Source of the DNA: Planctomycetota bacterium
GTDB taxonomy: Bacteria; Planctomycetota; Phycisphaerae; Phycisphaerales; UBA1924
Assembly: GCA_024276195.1 (NCBI GenBank)
Contig: JAJRXR010000042.1
Location: 124,001-188,000, forward strand
Reading direction: 5' to 3'
Length of the DNA stretch: 64,000 nt
Every line of letters starts with the position of its first letter. Within the stretch, counting starts at the first letter, position 1. Below are positions 1 through 7,894 of the stretch, in pieces. A program made the translations under genes and the position numbers. The notes under the pieces were generated by a model. The model saw only the letters and a program-made list of their open reading frames with translations. It was not told the origin of the DNA and ran no database searches.

Positions 1-603
1 GCGAAGGGCAAGCCGATCCGCAAGGGCATCACCATCGTCTCCGATCGCCCGCGCAAAAGGACACCCCAGAAAAAGAAGGTCGCTAGGTTCCCGCCCACCG
101 GCCCCCGCCTGCTCGGCCCCGATTCACCGATCCGCAAGCCGCTGATCCCGTCCGGACCCGGGCGAGCGCAGGAGGTCAGCCGCCAGCGAAAGGCGGCGGC
201 CCCGAACGAGAAAAAAATCAAAAGCCCCTTCAACAAACGCGAGCTCGACAAGTTCAAGGCGATCCTGATCGCCAAGCGGGGCGAGCTGTTCGGCGACATG
301 TCGCAGATGGAGAGCGGGGCGCTCCGCTCCGATTCGGGCGCCCTCAGCCGCACGCCCCAGCACCACGCCGAGCAGGGATCCGACAGCTACGACCAGTCGC
401 TCGCGCTCGATCTTGCCGCGGCGGACCGGCGCCTGATCCTTGAGATCGACGACGCGCTCCAGCGCATCGAGGACCGCACGTTCGGAATCTGCGAGCTGAC
501 GGGCAAGCCCATCAAGAAAACACGACTCGAAGAGCTCCCCTGGGCGCGCCACTCGATCGAGGCGGCCCGTGAGCTCGAACGTCAATCCGGGTTCCGCGCG
601 TGA
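1..603 (+). CDS. DksA/TraR-family zinc-finger-like protein (5' end outside window)
   Basis: The frame is open from base 1 and stops at the TGA 601-603, so 200 codons are visible and the start lies upstream. The first 70 or so visible residues are a basic Lys/Arg/Pro-rich stretch. A helical segment (FNKRELDKFKAIL) and a finger-like end (FGICELTGKPI, then LPWARHSIEA) follow, which is the layout of DksA/TraR proteins that enter the RNA polymerase secondary channel. Only one of the four usual finger cysteines is left, so zinc binding is doubtful. The stop overlaps the GTG of lspA (GTGA), so the two are probably co-transcribed. The family call is solid; a role in transcription control is inferred from the family. 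Confidence 0.85.
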   Translation, partial: AKGKPIRKGITIVSDRPRKRTPQKKKVARFPPTGPRLLGPDSPIRKPLIPSGPGRAQEVSRQRKAAAPNEKKIKSPFNKRELDKFKAILIAKRGELFGDMSQMESGALRSDSGALSRTPQHHAEQGSDSYDQSLALDLAAADRRLILEIDDALQRIEDRTFGICELTGKPIKKTRLEELPWARHSIEAARELERQSGFRA

Positions 604-1286
604 GCGTGGATCTGGCCCAGTCCACATCGCCACCCCCAGCATCTGATATCCCCAGCGCCGGGCGAAGCCCCGTCGCCTGGATCCTGCTCATCGGAGCGGT
701 TCTGATCGCGCTCGGGATCGACCTGGGCAGCAAACACCTCGCGTTCGAGCGCGTCGCTGGCGTACCCGTTCGGATCGACCGCCAGAGCGTCATCGACGCG
801 ACCTCGCTCGACACGCTCATCCCGTTCCACGACCCGGTTGTGGTGATCCCGAGCGTGCTCGAGTTCACGCTGGTGCTCAACCCGGGGGCCGTGTTTGGCA
901 TCGGCGCCGGGCAACGCTGGTTCTTCGTCGCCTTCACCGTCGGCGCCCTCGCCTTCGCGATGCTGATCTTCACCCGCTGGACGGGCGCCCGAGACCGCGT
1001 CGCCCACCTCGCGCTGTCCCTGCTGATCTCCGGCGGGCTGGGCAACCTCTACGACCGGATGCGCTTCGCGTGCGTGCGCGATTTCATCCACCCCCTGCCG
1101 GGCGTGAAGCTCCCGTTCGGGATCCACTGGCCCAGCGGGTCGCCCGAGGTCTGGCCCTACGTCTCGAACGTCGCCGACCTGTTTCTGCTCATCGGCATCG
1201 GCGTGCTGCTGGTCTACTCGTGGCGAAAGCCCGACCCGCAGCCCGAAGCCAAACCCGACCCGAAGCCCGAAGCGCCCGAGAGCTAG
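600..1286 (+). CDS. lspA: Signal peptidase II (prolipoprotein signal peptidase)
   Basis: An inner-membrane aspartyl protease that removes the signal peptide of diacylglyceryl-modified prolipoproteins. The 228-residue product has several hydrophobic segments (about 25-43, 105-125, 137-150, 192-207). It carries the family blocks LNPGAVFGIGAG (93-104), GGLGNLYDRM (145-154), VRDFI (catalytic Asp about 161) and NVADLF (second catalytic Asp about 193). It is longer than the usual 160-170 residues because of a Pro-rich N-terminus, a loop after the first membrane segment and a charged Pro/Lys-rich tail. The GTG start overlaps the stop of the DksA-like gene. Likely lipoprotein substrates are encoded nearby at 13.5-14.8 kb and 39.0-39.4 kb. 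Confidence 0.95.
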   Translation: MSVDLAQSTSPPPASDIPSAGRSPVAWILLIGAVLIALGIDLGSKHLAFERVAGVPVRIDRQSVIDATSLDTLIPFHDPVVVIPSVLEFTLVLNPGAVFGIGAGQRWFFVAFTVGALAFAMLIFTRWTGARDRVAHLALSLLISGGLGNLYDRMRFACVRDFIHPLPGVKLPFGIHWPSGSPEVWPYVSNVADLFLLIGIGVLLVYSWRKPDPQPEAKPDPKPEAPES

Positions 1287-1293
1287 CCCCCGC

Positions 1294-2247
1294 CTACGTC
1301 GCGGCCCCGGCCCGCGCTCGCACGCCCTCGATCATGTCCCGGATCTCCGCGGCCATCCGCGTGTTCGGGAACTCCGCCAGCACACGCTCCCCCGCATCGA
1401 GCGCCCGGCGCCAGTCCCGGTCCTGCACCGCGAGCTTGAACTGCACACCCAGGTTCTCGCGGGCCTTGCCGATCACGCCCCGCGCGACCTCGCGGAACGG
1501 CTCCGCCTCAGCCTCGGTCAGGTACGAATCGAGCTCCTTGACGAGCGCCAGGGCCTCGTCGTGCTGCTCGCCCTGGGCCGCGTGCAGGAACCGACGCTCC
1601 AGGTCCATCTTGTACCGCGTCCGCGCGTGCTCCACGCGGTGACGCAGCCCCTCAACCCGCGGCGAATCCGGGTACAGACGCGTCACGCGCCCGGCCTCCG
1701 TGAACGCCTCGTTCCATCGCAACTGCGTGATCAGACGGTCAACACTCCCCACCGCCTCGATCACACGCCGGTCCACGGTCTGGAACCGGGCCGTCTCGAT
1801 CCGCTCGCGGAACTCCTCGGCGTCCACCCGATACCCGAACCGCTCGGCCAGCTCTTTGACCAGCACCATCGCCGCGTCCCAGTCCTCGCTGATGATGTCC
1901 TCCTCGATCGCCTTGCGCAGCAGCTCACGCTCGCGCTTCCGGTTGAGCACGCGCCGGGCATCATCTGACAAGGCGCCCATCTCGCCGAGGCGCGCGATCT
2001 GTGCGCTCAGCTCCGCAACCTCGCGCCGCAGGGCGTTGCTCGGCTTGGCCTGACCTGGCCCCTTGTGCAGCATGAACGCGATCGGAGCCGCCGCCGCGAC
2101 AACCACCAGCCCCAGCGCCCCGATCGCGAGCAGGTCGAGGCTCGAGGTCGTTGCGCCCTGGACAATCAGGCCCAGCGCGATGAACGCGCCCGCGACGTAC
2201 GCCGCGATGGTCCAGTACGGGGTCGGGGGGCTTTGCTGGTCACTCAT
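1294..2247 (-). CDS. Membrane-anchored helical (TPR-like) protein of unknown function
   Basis: This 317-residue protein has two hydrophobic segments near the N-terminus (about 12-31 and 36-60). A long charged, mostly helical cytoplasmic or periplasmic part follows. The C-terminal part contains repeats such as EAGRVTRLYPDSPRVEGL and GERVLAEFPNTRMA, which look like TPR or Sel1-type helix pairs of the kind found in assembly and scaffold proteins. No catalytic motif is visible. It converges on lspA with 8 bp between the stops. I do not recognise a specific family; a membrane-tethered scaffold is inference only. Confidence 0.7.
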   Translation of the reverse strand: MSDQQSPPTPYWTIAAYVAGAFIALGLIVQGATTSSLDLLAIGALGLVVVAAAAPIAFMLHKGPGQAKPSNALRREVAELSAQIARLGEMGALSDDARRVLNRKRERELLRKAIEEDIISEDWDAAMVLVKELAERFGYRVDAEEFRERIETARFQTVDRRVIEAVGSVDRLITQLRWNEAFTEAGRVTRLYPDSPRVEGLRHRVEHARTRYKMDLERRFLHAAQGEQHDEALALVKELDSYLTEAEAEPFREVARGVIGKARENLGVQFKLAVQDRDWRRALDAGERVLAEFPNTRMAAEIRDMIEGVRARAGAAT

Positions 2248-2307
2248 GGCTTGCTCCGCGTCTCTCTGCTCTCATCGGGGTTTCAGCTAGGTCGGCTCGA
2301 ATCAGGC

Positions 2308-2685
2308 TCAGCTCGCGGGGACCGGGTCGCCGCAGTCGCGTGTCATCGGAACGGCGCACAAAAACCGCAGCCCCTCCCCCTGCGCATCGGCCCGAAACTG
2401 ATGCTCCTCCTCGACGGGAACGTAGATCACATCGCCCCCGCGGATCGCATGGCGCTCGCCCCCGAGCAAAATGTCGCCCCGCCCGGAGATGACGAAGACC
2501 TCGTGCTCGTAATCGTGCTGGTGCTGGGGCGTGTGCCCGCCGGGCTCGACGCAGATATGGCGGATCGCGAAGTTTGGGGCGCCGTCGGAGCGACCGACCA
2601 TGATCGCCATGCTCGCCCCGCGCACGCCCTCCATCTCGATCTCCGCCTGCTCGGCCTCGTCGATGTTTCGGATTACTGCGCTCAT
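2308..2685 (-). CDS. Small cupin-domain protein
   Basis: A single-domain cupin of 125 residues. Motif 1 is GGHTPQHQHDYEHEVFV, with the two His, the Glu and a further His that usually bind a metal. Motif 2 is GDVIYVPVEEEHQF, with the last metal His. These correspond to the conserved beta-barrel metal site. Such small cupins are mostly dioxygenases, isomerases or binding proteins, and the substrate cannot be read from sequence. It is divergent from the hydrolase at 2764 with a 78-bp gap that must hold both promoters. Confidence 0.85.
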   Translation of the reverse strand: MSAVIRNIDEAEQAEIEMEGVRGASMAIMVGRSDGAPNFAIRHICVEPGGHTPQHQHDYEHEVFVISGRGDILLGGERHAIRGGDVIYVPVEEEHQFRADAQGEGLRFLCAVPMTRDCGDPVPAS

Positions 2686-2763
2686 GCGTCCTCCCGTGCG
2701 AGCTTCGCCCGCCCCCTATCTTATCCGCAGTCCCGCCGCCCCCCGCCATCGAGAGGCCTCGAC

Positions 2764-3456
2764 ATGCCAGAATCCCCAGCAGCCCCGCCCCAGATCGTGT
2801 CCTTCCCCCTCGGGCCGTACGAAACCAACTGCTACGTCGTCCGCTCCCCCGGGGGCCAGATCCGGACGCCCAGCGGGCTCGAGGCCTGCTGGGTCGCGGA
2901 TCTCGGGATGCAGCCCGAGCCCCTGCTGGACTATCTCGGGCGTGAATCGCTCGAGCCGGTGGTGATCGTGCTCACGCACTGCCACGTCGATCACATCGCC
3001 GGGCTGTTCGAGGCCCGTTCGCGGTTTCCGGGCGTCCCGATCTGGGTCCACCCCGACGAGGCGCTGTGGCTTTCCGATCCGATGCTCAACCTCAGCGCCG
3101 CGGCGGGTATTCCGGTCACGGCCCCCGACGCGGATCGCCTCATCACCCACGCCGAGGTGCTCGATCTGCTCGACCAGCCCTGGGAAGTCCGCCACACACC
3201 CGGGCACTCACCCGGGAGCGTCAGCCTCGTCCACCGAGGCTAGCGCCAGGTCATCGCGGGCGATGCGCTCTTCGCTGGCTCGATCGGGCGCACCGACCTG
3301 CCCGGGGGCGACTTCGCAACCCTGGCCCACTCGATCCGCACGCGCCTGTACGACCTGAACGACGAAACAGTGGTCTACCCCGGGCACGGCCCCTCAACGA
3401 CGATCGGTCACGAGAAGCGGACCAACCCGTTTGTGCCCGCGCTCGCGCAGGCGTGA
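2764..3456 (+). pseudogene. Metallo-beta-lactamase-fold hydrolase (glyoxalase II-like) interrupted by an in-frame TAG
   Basis: Reading from ATG 2764 gives LTHCHVDHIAG (the HxHxDH zinc motif) and HTPGHSPGSVSLVHRG, then a TAG at 3241-3243. The same frame continues directly with [20 protein letters not shown], which holds the next metal Asp (GDALF), then [19 protein letters not shown] with the last metal His and a TGA at 3454-3456. Together the two halves make a normal 230-codon thiolesterase-type enzyme. The 159-residue product before the TAG would lack the later metal ligands and should be inactive. No frameshift is present, and one base change (for example TCG to TAG) would explain it. It is either a recent nonsense mutation, a sequence error, or much less likely readthrough. 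Confidence 0.85.
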
Positions 3457-3475
3457 GCGTCGCAGAGTCCGCGCC

Positions 3476-4003
3476 TCACAACGCCGAGCCGAGACCCATG
3501 AAGCGTCGCCAGGCGCTCACCTGCCCGAGGTGCATCATGACGTGGCTGGTGAGCAGGAAGTTGGCCGCGATGCCCAGCGTGGGAAAGATCTTCTTGTACG
3601 ACTCGCCGCCCTGGTGCGGGCCAGCAAGCGCCTCGTTGTCCCAGCTCGCGACGAGCTGGAGCGCGGCGCCGTACCCCTTCTGGAAGTTCTTGATGATCTC
3701 GTCCATCGCGGGGTAGATCGTCGCGTCAGGATCATCCACGCACTCGGCGCCGATCTTGAACAGCTCCTCGTACTCATCGGACAGCGCAACCTCCGACGGA
3801 TCAAGCCCGCCCAGGATGAAGATCCGCGACGGGTACAGGCTCAGATGCCCGAACACGAACGCGGGGTGGTTGGTCTGCACGGCCGCCCCGTCCTGGACGG
3901 GGAGGCGGGCGAACATCTCGGGGGTGATGCCCTGGATGAGCATCCCCGCGAGCCCGATGCCACGCGCGGCGGTTCCGTTGATCGTGTCTGCAGCCTGATT
4001 CAT
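3476..4003 (-). CDS. DinB-like (four-helix bundle) protein
   Basis: A 175-residue protein of the DinB/YfiT-like type, which are four-helix bundles with a His-based metal site. TNHPAFVFGHLSLYP supplies two His and HVMMHLGQVSAWRR two more at the C-terminus. The start is ATG 4003, which overlaps the TGA of the upstream paralogue (ATGA), so the pair is translationally coupled. It aligns along its whole length with the protein at 4000-4575, indicating a tandem duplication. Family members include thiol-transferases (bacillithiol, mycothiol, glutathione) and damage-inducible proteins; the actual substrate is unknown. Confidence 0.8.
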   Translation of the reverse strand: MNQAADTINGTAARGIGLAGMLIQGITPEMFARLPVQDGAAVQTNHPAFVFGHLSLYPSRIFILGGLDPSEVALSDEYEELFKIGAECVDDPDATIYPAMDEIIKNFQKGYGAALQLVASWDNEALAGPHQGGESYKKIFPTLGIAANFLLTSHVMMHLGQVSAWRRFMGLGSAL

Positions 4004-4575
4004 CGCAAATCTCCGTGTTCGCTGGCAGAGCGGAAGGCGTCGCTGGTCCACTCCGCCGAGGCGAGCCCCATGCAACGCCTCCAGGCGCTGACCTGCCCGA
4101 GGTGAAACATAGGGTGGTTGTTGAGAAGATAGTCCGCCGCAGCCCCGAGCGACAGAATCGTTGACCCCAGCTCCGGGCTCATCGTGTGCATCTCGCACAG
4201 ACGCTCATCGTCGATCGTGCGGATCCGGTCGCTCGTGTTGCGCACCGACAGGCGAAACTGCTCGACGATCTGGTCCCTTTCCGGGTAGATCTCCGCGAAC
4301 GGGTCGTCCTGGCAGATGGCGCCGGGCGAGAAGAGCTCGTCGTACCAGTAGGGCGCCGCCGCCTCGTCCGGGTCGAACCCCGCCATCTTGAGCACCCGGG
4401 CCGGGTACAGAGACAGATGCCCGTACACGAACGCCGGGTGGTTCATGAACACCGGCTGACCATCGACCAGCGCCAGGCGCGCAAACTGTTCGGGCGGGAT
4501 GTCCCGCGCCAGCGCCAGCCCGATCTCTCGCGTCCGGACCGTGTTGGCCCAGAGCATCTCAGCGATTTCGCCCAT
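4000..4575 (-). CDS. DinB-like protein, tandem paralogue
   Basis: 191 residues, clearly paralogous to the next gene: MNHPAFVYGHLSLYPARVL matches its TNHPAFVFGHLSLYP, and NHPMFHLGQVSAWRRCMGL matches its C-terminal His block. ATG 4575 was chosen because GGAG lies 7 bases upstream and the start lines up with the paralogue. An in-frame ATG at 4620 is possible but would overlap the ThiF-like gene and has no good ribosome site. It has a longer charged C-terminal tail than the paralogue. It is probably in one operon with the ThiF-like gene upstream. Confidence 0.8.
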   Translation of the reverse strand: MGEIAEMLWANTVRTREIGLALARDIPPEQFARLALVDGQPVFMNHPAFVYGHLSLYPARVLKMAGFDPDEAAAPYWYDELFSPGAICQDDPFAEIYPERDQIVEQFRLSVRNTSDRIRTIDDERLCEMHTMSPELGSTILSLGAAADYLLNNHPMFHLGQVSAWRRCMGLASAEWTSDAFRSASEHGDLR

Positions 4576-4606
4576 CCACCGGCTCCGCGCCGCCCGGGTC
4601 CCCCGG

Positions 4607-5680
4607 TCACCCGCCGACATACCGAGCGTACACACCCCTCGCCCGCTGGGGATCCGTCACGCCGCCCACAATCGCCCGCCCGTCGCTGAACACCGTCAGA
4701 CGCACGCGCCCGCCATCCTCAGAGCATTCCGCGTCGAGTGCGCCCCGGACACTCTCATGTTCGACGAGAAACCGTCCGTGGTTCTGGAGACTTTGGGCGA
4801 GCGAGGAGAGATCGATGGCCCGCGAGCCGGGCGCCGGGCTGATCTGCACCGAACCCTGCCCGCAGAGCGCGATCGCTCGCGCGGTCCGGGACGAATCAAG
4901 AAACTCAAACCGCCTCCGCCCGCAGCACACGCACCCGGGATCACGCGCGCCCAGCTCCACCCACCGCCGATCCAGCTCCCAGAGATCCAGCGACACCATC
5001 GCCGTGCTGGTCAGATCAACGCGCCCGAGCAACAGCTTGATCGCCTCGCTCGCCTGGAAGGCGCCCATCATCGCGGCGATCGGCCCGAGCACCCCCACCG
5101 TGTCGCACGTCTCACCGCCGCCGTCCTCGGGCGGGTCAAACTGGCAACGCAGGCAGGGCGTCTTGGGCGAGCGGACCGTCATGCTCACGCCCCGGCTCGC
5201 CACCGCCCCCGCGTACACCAGCGGGATCGCGTGCTTGACCGCGAGATCATTCACCAGAAACCGCGTCTCGAAGTTGTCCGTCGCGTCGAGCACCACGCCC
5301 GGGCGCCCGAGCGGCCCGTCGAGCACCGTCGCCTCGGCGCTGCAGGGTTCAAGATCGGTCCCGAGCGCCTCGATCCGGACCGACGAGTTGACCGAGACAA
5401 GACGCCTGCGGGCCGCCTCGACCTTCGGGCGCCCAGCCCGGGCGTCGTCCTCACAGTACAGCGTCTGACGCTGGAGGTTGGTCAGCTCGACCACGTCACG
5501 ATCGACCAGCGTGACCCGCCCGACCCCCGCGCGGACGAGCAGATCCGCCGCCGGGCACCCGAGCGCGCCCATCCCGACGACCATCGCGTGCCCCTCGCCC
5601 AGGCGGAGTTGCCCCGCCTGCCCCACCCCTTCAAGGAGCGTCTGGCGGTGATACCGGTACAGTGGGTCGGTCGGGTCCAC
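4607..5680 (-). CDS. ThiF/MoeB/HesA-family adenylyltransferase (E1-like)
   Basis: 357 residues if the GTG at 5680 is used; this leaves 31 bp to the divergent GNAT gene, whereas the in-frame ATG 5713 would overlap it. RYHRQTLL opens the domain, followed by the nucleotide loop GMGALG (36-41), VDRDVVELTNLQRQ (Asp and Arg of the ATP site), DATDNFETRFLVND, and CDTVGVLGPIAAMMG, whose Cys sits where MoeB/ThiF proteins have their active-site Cys. CLRC and CVCC supply the structural zinc site. The last 85 or so residues are not a rhodanese and are unassigned. The family activates the C-terminus of a ubiquitin-like sulfur carrier (ThiS/MoaD); which carrier is used here is not shown by context. Confidence 0.88.
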   Translation of the reverse strand: MDPTDPLYRYHRQTLLEGVGQAGQLRLGEGHAMVVGMGALGCPAADLLVRAGVGRVTLVDRDVVELTNLQRQTLYCEDDARAGRPKVEAARRRLVSVNSSVRIEALGTDLEPCSAEATVLDGPLGRPGVVLDATDNFETRFLVNDLAVKHAIPLVYAGAVASRGVSMTVRSPKTPCLRCQFDPPEDGGGETCDTVGVLGPIAAMMGAFQASEAIKLLLGRVDLTSTAMVSLDLWELDRRWVELGARDPGCVCCGRRRFEFLDSSRTARAIALCGQGSVQISPAPGSRAIDLSSLAQSLQNHGRFLVEHESVRGALDAECSEDGGRVRLTVFSDGRAIVGGVTDPQRARGVYARYVGG

Positions 5681-5711
5681 GCCCGATCGTAGCCCGAGGG
5701 AGCCCCAACGC

Positions 5712-6422
5712 ATGACCCACTGCCACTCCGAGACGCTCACGCCCGACACCGGCTTCGCCTGGAAAGAGCCAGCGGCGCTCGACCTGCGTGTCGAGACCGA
5801 GCGCGTCATTGTCCGCCCGTATGTGCTCGACGACGCCCAGCCGGTCTTCGAGGCGGTCAACCTCAGCCGCGACTCGCTCCTGCCCTGGATGCCCTGGGCC
5901 AGAACCGACCACCACGAGCTCGCGTCAACTGTGCACTACGTCTCGCAGCAGATCGTGCGCCTGTCCAAACCGCTGACCACCGAGGGCGTCGGCGTCGGCA
6001 TCTTCGACAAAGCCTCGGGCCAGTTCCTGGGCGGGACCGGCTTCCACGACCTCCGGCGCGACACCGCCAGCGTCGAGACCGGGTACTGGATCCGCGCCGA
6101 TCGCCGGCGTGAGGGGCTCTGCACCGAGGCCATGGCCCGCTGGCTCTCGAAAATGCTCGCCCCACAGAACAGTGGCGGCCTCGGGCTGCGCCGCATCAGA
6201 ATCTACTGCTCAAGTGGCAACACCCCCTCGACCCGTGTGCCCGAGAAGCTCGCCCTCCGGGGCGAGGTCATGCAGCGCCAGGACTACTACGTCCCCCACC
6301 ACGGCGTGACGGACCGCCTCGGCTGGGGCGTCATGCACGACGAGTGGGACTGCGTTCGCCACCGCGTCAAAGACAGCGGCGCAGAAAGAAACGGACCCCG
6401 GTTCGGGGTCCGCTCTGGGTGA
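5712..6422 (+). CDS. GNAT-family N-acetyltransferase (RimJ/RimL-like)
   Basis: 236 residues. After a short N-terminal tail come ETERVIVRPYVLDDAQPVFE and a central GTGFHDLRRDTASVETGYWI block. RADRRREGLCTEAMARWL is the acetyl-CoA pyrophosphate loop of RimJ/RimL-type acetyltransferases. SSGNTPSTRVPEKLALRGEV matches the N-x-x-S-x-x-v-x-e-K-L-G-f end of that family. The substrate may be a protein N-terminus or a small amine. The last codons run through a strong hairpin (6392-6412) that ends transcription of rpsG from the other side. Confidence 0.85.
   Translation: MTHCHSETLTPDTGFAWKEPAALDLRVETERVIVRPYVLDDAQPVFEAVNLSRDSLLPWMPWARTDHHELASTVHYVSQQIVRLSKPLTTEGVGVGIFDKASGQFLGGTGFHDLRRDTASVETGYWIRADRRREGLCTEAMARWLSKMLAPQNSGGLGLRRIRIYCSSGNTPSTRVPEKLALRGEVMQRQDYYVPHHGVTDRLGWGVMHDEWDCVRHRVKDSGAERNGPRFGVRSG
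6392..6412 (-). terminator. Intrinsic terminator of the rpsL-rpsG operon
   Basis: A perfect 9-bp stem (CGGACCCCG / CGGGGTCCG) with a 3-base loop. Read on the minus strand it is followed by TTTCTTTCTGC, so it fits an intrinsic terminator 30 bases after the rpsG stop. It lies inside the 3' coding end of the convergent GNAT gene. Confidence 0.75.
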
Positions 6423-6442
6423 ATCGTTGAAGCTGGTCCGCG

Positions 6443-6940
6443 TCAGCGGGCGTAGTGCGCGAACGCCTTGTTCGCCTCGGCCATCCGGTGCGTCTGCTCG
6501 CGGGTGGTCATCGCCTTGCCCTCGCCCCGGCTGGCGGCAAACAGCTCGTCGGCCAGCTTCATGTGCGCCGGACGACCCTTCTCAGAGCGCACGCTCGAGA
6601 TGATCCAGCGGAACGCGAGCGACTGCTGGCGGCTGGTCTTGACCGGCAGCGGGACCTGATAGTTGGCGCCGCCGATGCGCTTCGAGCGGACCTCAAGGTA
6701 CGGCTTGACGTTCTCGATGGCGCGCCGGAAGACATCGATGCCGTCCTTGGGTTTTTCCTCGACGTCGCCGACCTTCTCGAGCTTGACCTCGATCTCGTCG
6801 AGCGCGTTGTAGACAATCCGCTCGGCGGCGGTCTTCTTGCCATCCTGCATGATGCAGTTGATGAACTTCGCCAGAACCTTGTCGTTGAACTTCGGGTCCG
6901 GGCGGAGTTGCGCTTCTGAGTTGGTGATGCGTCCAGCCAT
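6443..6940 (-). CDS. rpsG: 30S ribosomal protein S7
   Basis: 165 residues, the primary 16S rRNA-binding protein that nucleates the head of the small subunit. RPDPKFNDKVLAKFINCIM at the start, KTAAERIVYNALDEI, GGANYQVPLPV and RWIISSVRSEKG are family blocks. It ends with ANKAFAHYAR. It is a few residues longer than the usual 156 through a loop around 60-70. It follows rpsL in the usual str-operon order, but neither fusA nor tuf follows; instead the operon ends at a terminator. Confidence 0.98.
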   Translation of the reverse strand: MAGRITNSEAQLRPDPKFNDKVLAKFINCIMQDGKKTAAERIVYNALDEIEVKLEKVGDVEEKPKDGIDVFRRAIENVKPYLEVRSKRIGGANYQVPLPVKTSRQQSLAFRWIISSVRSEKGRPAHMKLADELFAASRGEGKAMTTREQTHRMAEANKAFAHYAR

Positions 6941-7062
6941 GATGTGCTCCTTCGGCTCATCCCCCGCCGCGTGGCGGGCGTCTGTTCACCCCGTAGATCC
7001 GGCTGGAATCTCGGGATTACTTGCCTCGCGCCGGGCACCGCGCCCGGAGCGAACGGTCTGTC

Positions 7063-7434
7063 TTACTTGCCTCGCTTGGCGCCGTACTTCGAGCGACCCT
7101 GCTTGCGGTCCTCGACGCCCAGCGTGTCGAGCGAGCCTCGGACGATGTGGTACCGAACACCGGGAAGGTCACGCACACGCCCGCCGCGGACGAGCACGAT
7201 CGAGTGCTCCTGGAGGTTGTGCCCTTCACCACCGATGTAGGCGGTGATCTCCTTGCCGTTGGACAGGCGGACACGCGCGATCTTGCGAAGGGCCGAGTTG
7301 GGCTTCTTCGGGGTGGCGGTCTTGACGAACAAGCAGACGCCTCGCCGCTGGGGGCACTGATCGAGGTCGCGGACCTTCGACTTGACCTTGGGCGATTTAC
7401 GGGGCTTGCGGATGAGCTGGTTGATCGTCGGCAT
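7063..7434 (-). CDS. rpsL: 30S ribosomal protein S12
   Basis: 123 residues, the decoding-centre protein. [23 protein letters not shown], the [10 protein letters not shown] loop (streptomycin region, both Lys wild-type) and [14 protein letters not shown] are all intact. A 122-bp gap separates it from rpsG. Divergent from the MazG-like gene, with 136 bp between them holding a candidate promoter. Confidence 0.98.
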   Translation of the reverse strand: MPTINQLIRKPRKSPKVKSKVRDLDQCPQRRGVCLFVKTATPKKPNSALRKIARVRLSNGKEITAYIGGEGHNLQEHSIVLVRGGRVRDLPGVRYHIVRGSLDTLGVEDRKQGRSKYGAKRGK

Positions 7435-7459
7435 AAGTCTTCCGGGGTCACTGTGCGGA

Positions 7460-7489
7460 ACTATCCCACGGTCCTCCGTGGGGCTTCAA
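7460..7489 (-). promoter_or_regulatory. Candidate sigma70-type promoter for rpsL-rpsG
   Basis: On the minus strand, TTGAAG (7484-7489) and GATAGT (7460-7465) stand 18 bases apart, about 26 bases upstream of the rpsL start. The spacer is almost wholly a hairpin, CCCACGG-TCCT-CCGTGGG (7465-7482), which could be an operator. Matches to consensus are moderate. Confidence 0.4.
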
Positions 7490-7570
7490 TCGTAGCCCGC
7501 TCGCCCGCCCGGACAAGCCCCGTCCCCACTCCCTCCCGACGCCCGAGCCTGCCGGGCGTACCATCGGGCT

Positions 7571-7894
7571 GTGACCCAGACCGACCCCACCGGAATCACC
7601 ATCTCCGCCTTCCAGGATCTGATCCGAGAGCGGTATTTCGCCTCCGATTCGGCCCGCGGGACCGCCGGGACGTTTCTCTACCTCGCCGAAGAGTTTGGTG
7701 AGCTGGCCACCGCCCTGGCCGCCAACAACCGCCCGGGCAAGCCCCCCACCGACGCCGAGCGTGCGAACCTCGAAGAGGAGTTCGCCGACGTGCTCGCGTG
7801 GCTGGCGACGCTGGCCAACATCAATCGGGTGGACCTGGCCCAGACGCTGATCAAGTACACCGACCCGACCCGGGTCAACGGTGTCAAGGACTAA
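7571..7894 (+). CDS. MazG-like nucleotide pyrophosphohydrolase
   Basis: A 107-residue all-alpha protein of the MazG superfamily, which hydrolyses (d)NTPs to monophosphates and pyrophosphate. LAEEFGELATAL gives the ExxE half of the metal site (EEFGE), and EEEFADVLAWLATLAN the ExxD half. Size fits the short single-domain MazG or HisE-like group. The start is GTG 7571. It converges on the SpoIIE gene, and the two coding ends overlap by 11 bases. Confidence 0.85.
   Translation: MTQTDPTGITISAFQDLIRERYFASDSARGTAGTFLYLAEEFGELATALAANNRPGKPPTDAERANLEEEFADVLAWLATLANINRVDLAQTLIKYTDPTRVNGVKD

Noticed and set aside
2065-2763. Upstream extension of the interrupted hydrolase frame
   Set aside because: It runs antisense through the cupin gene; the hydrolase fold starts at ATG 2764.
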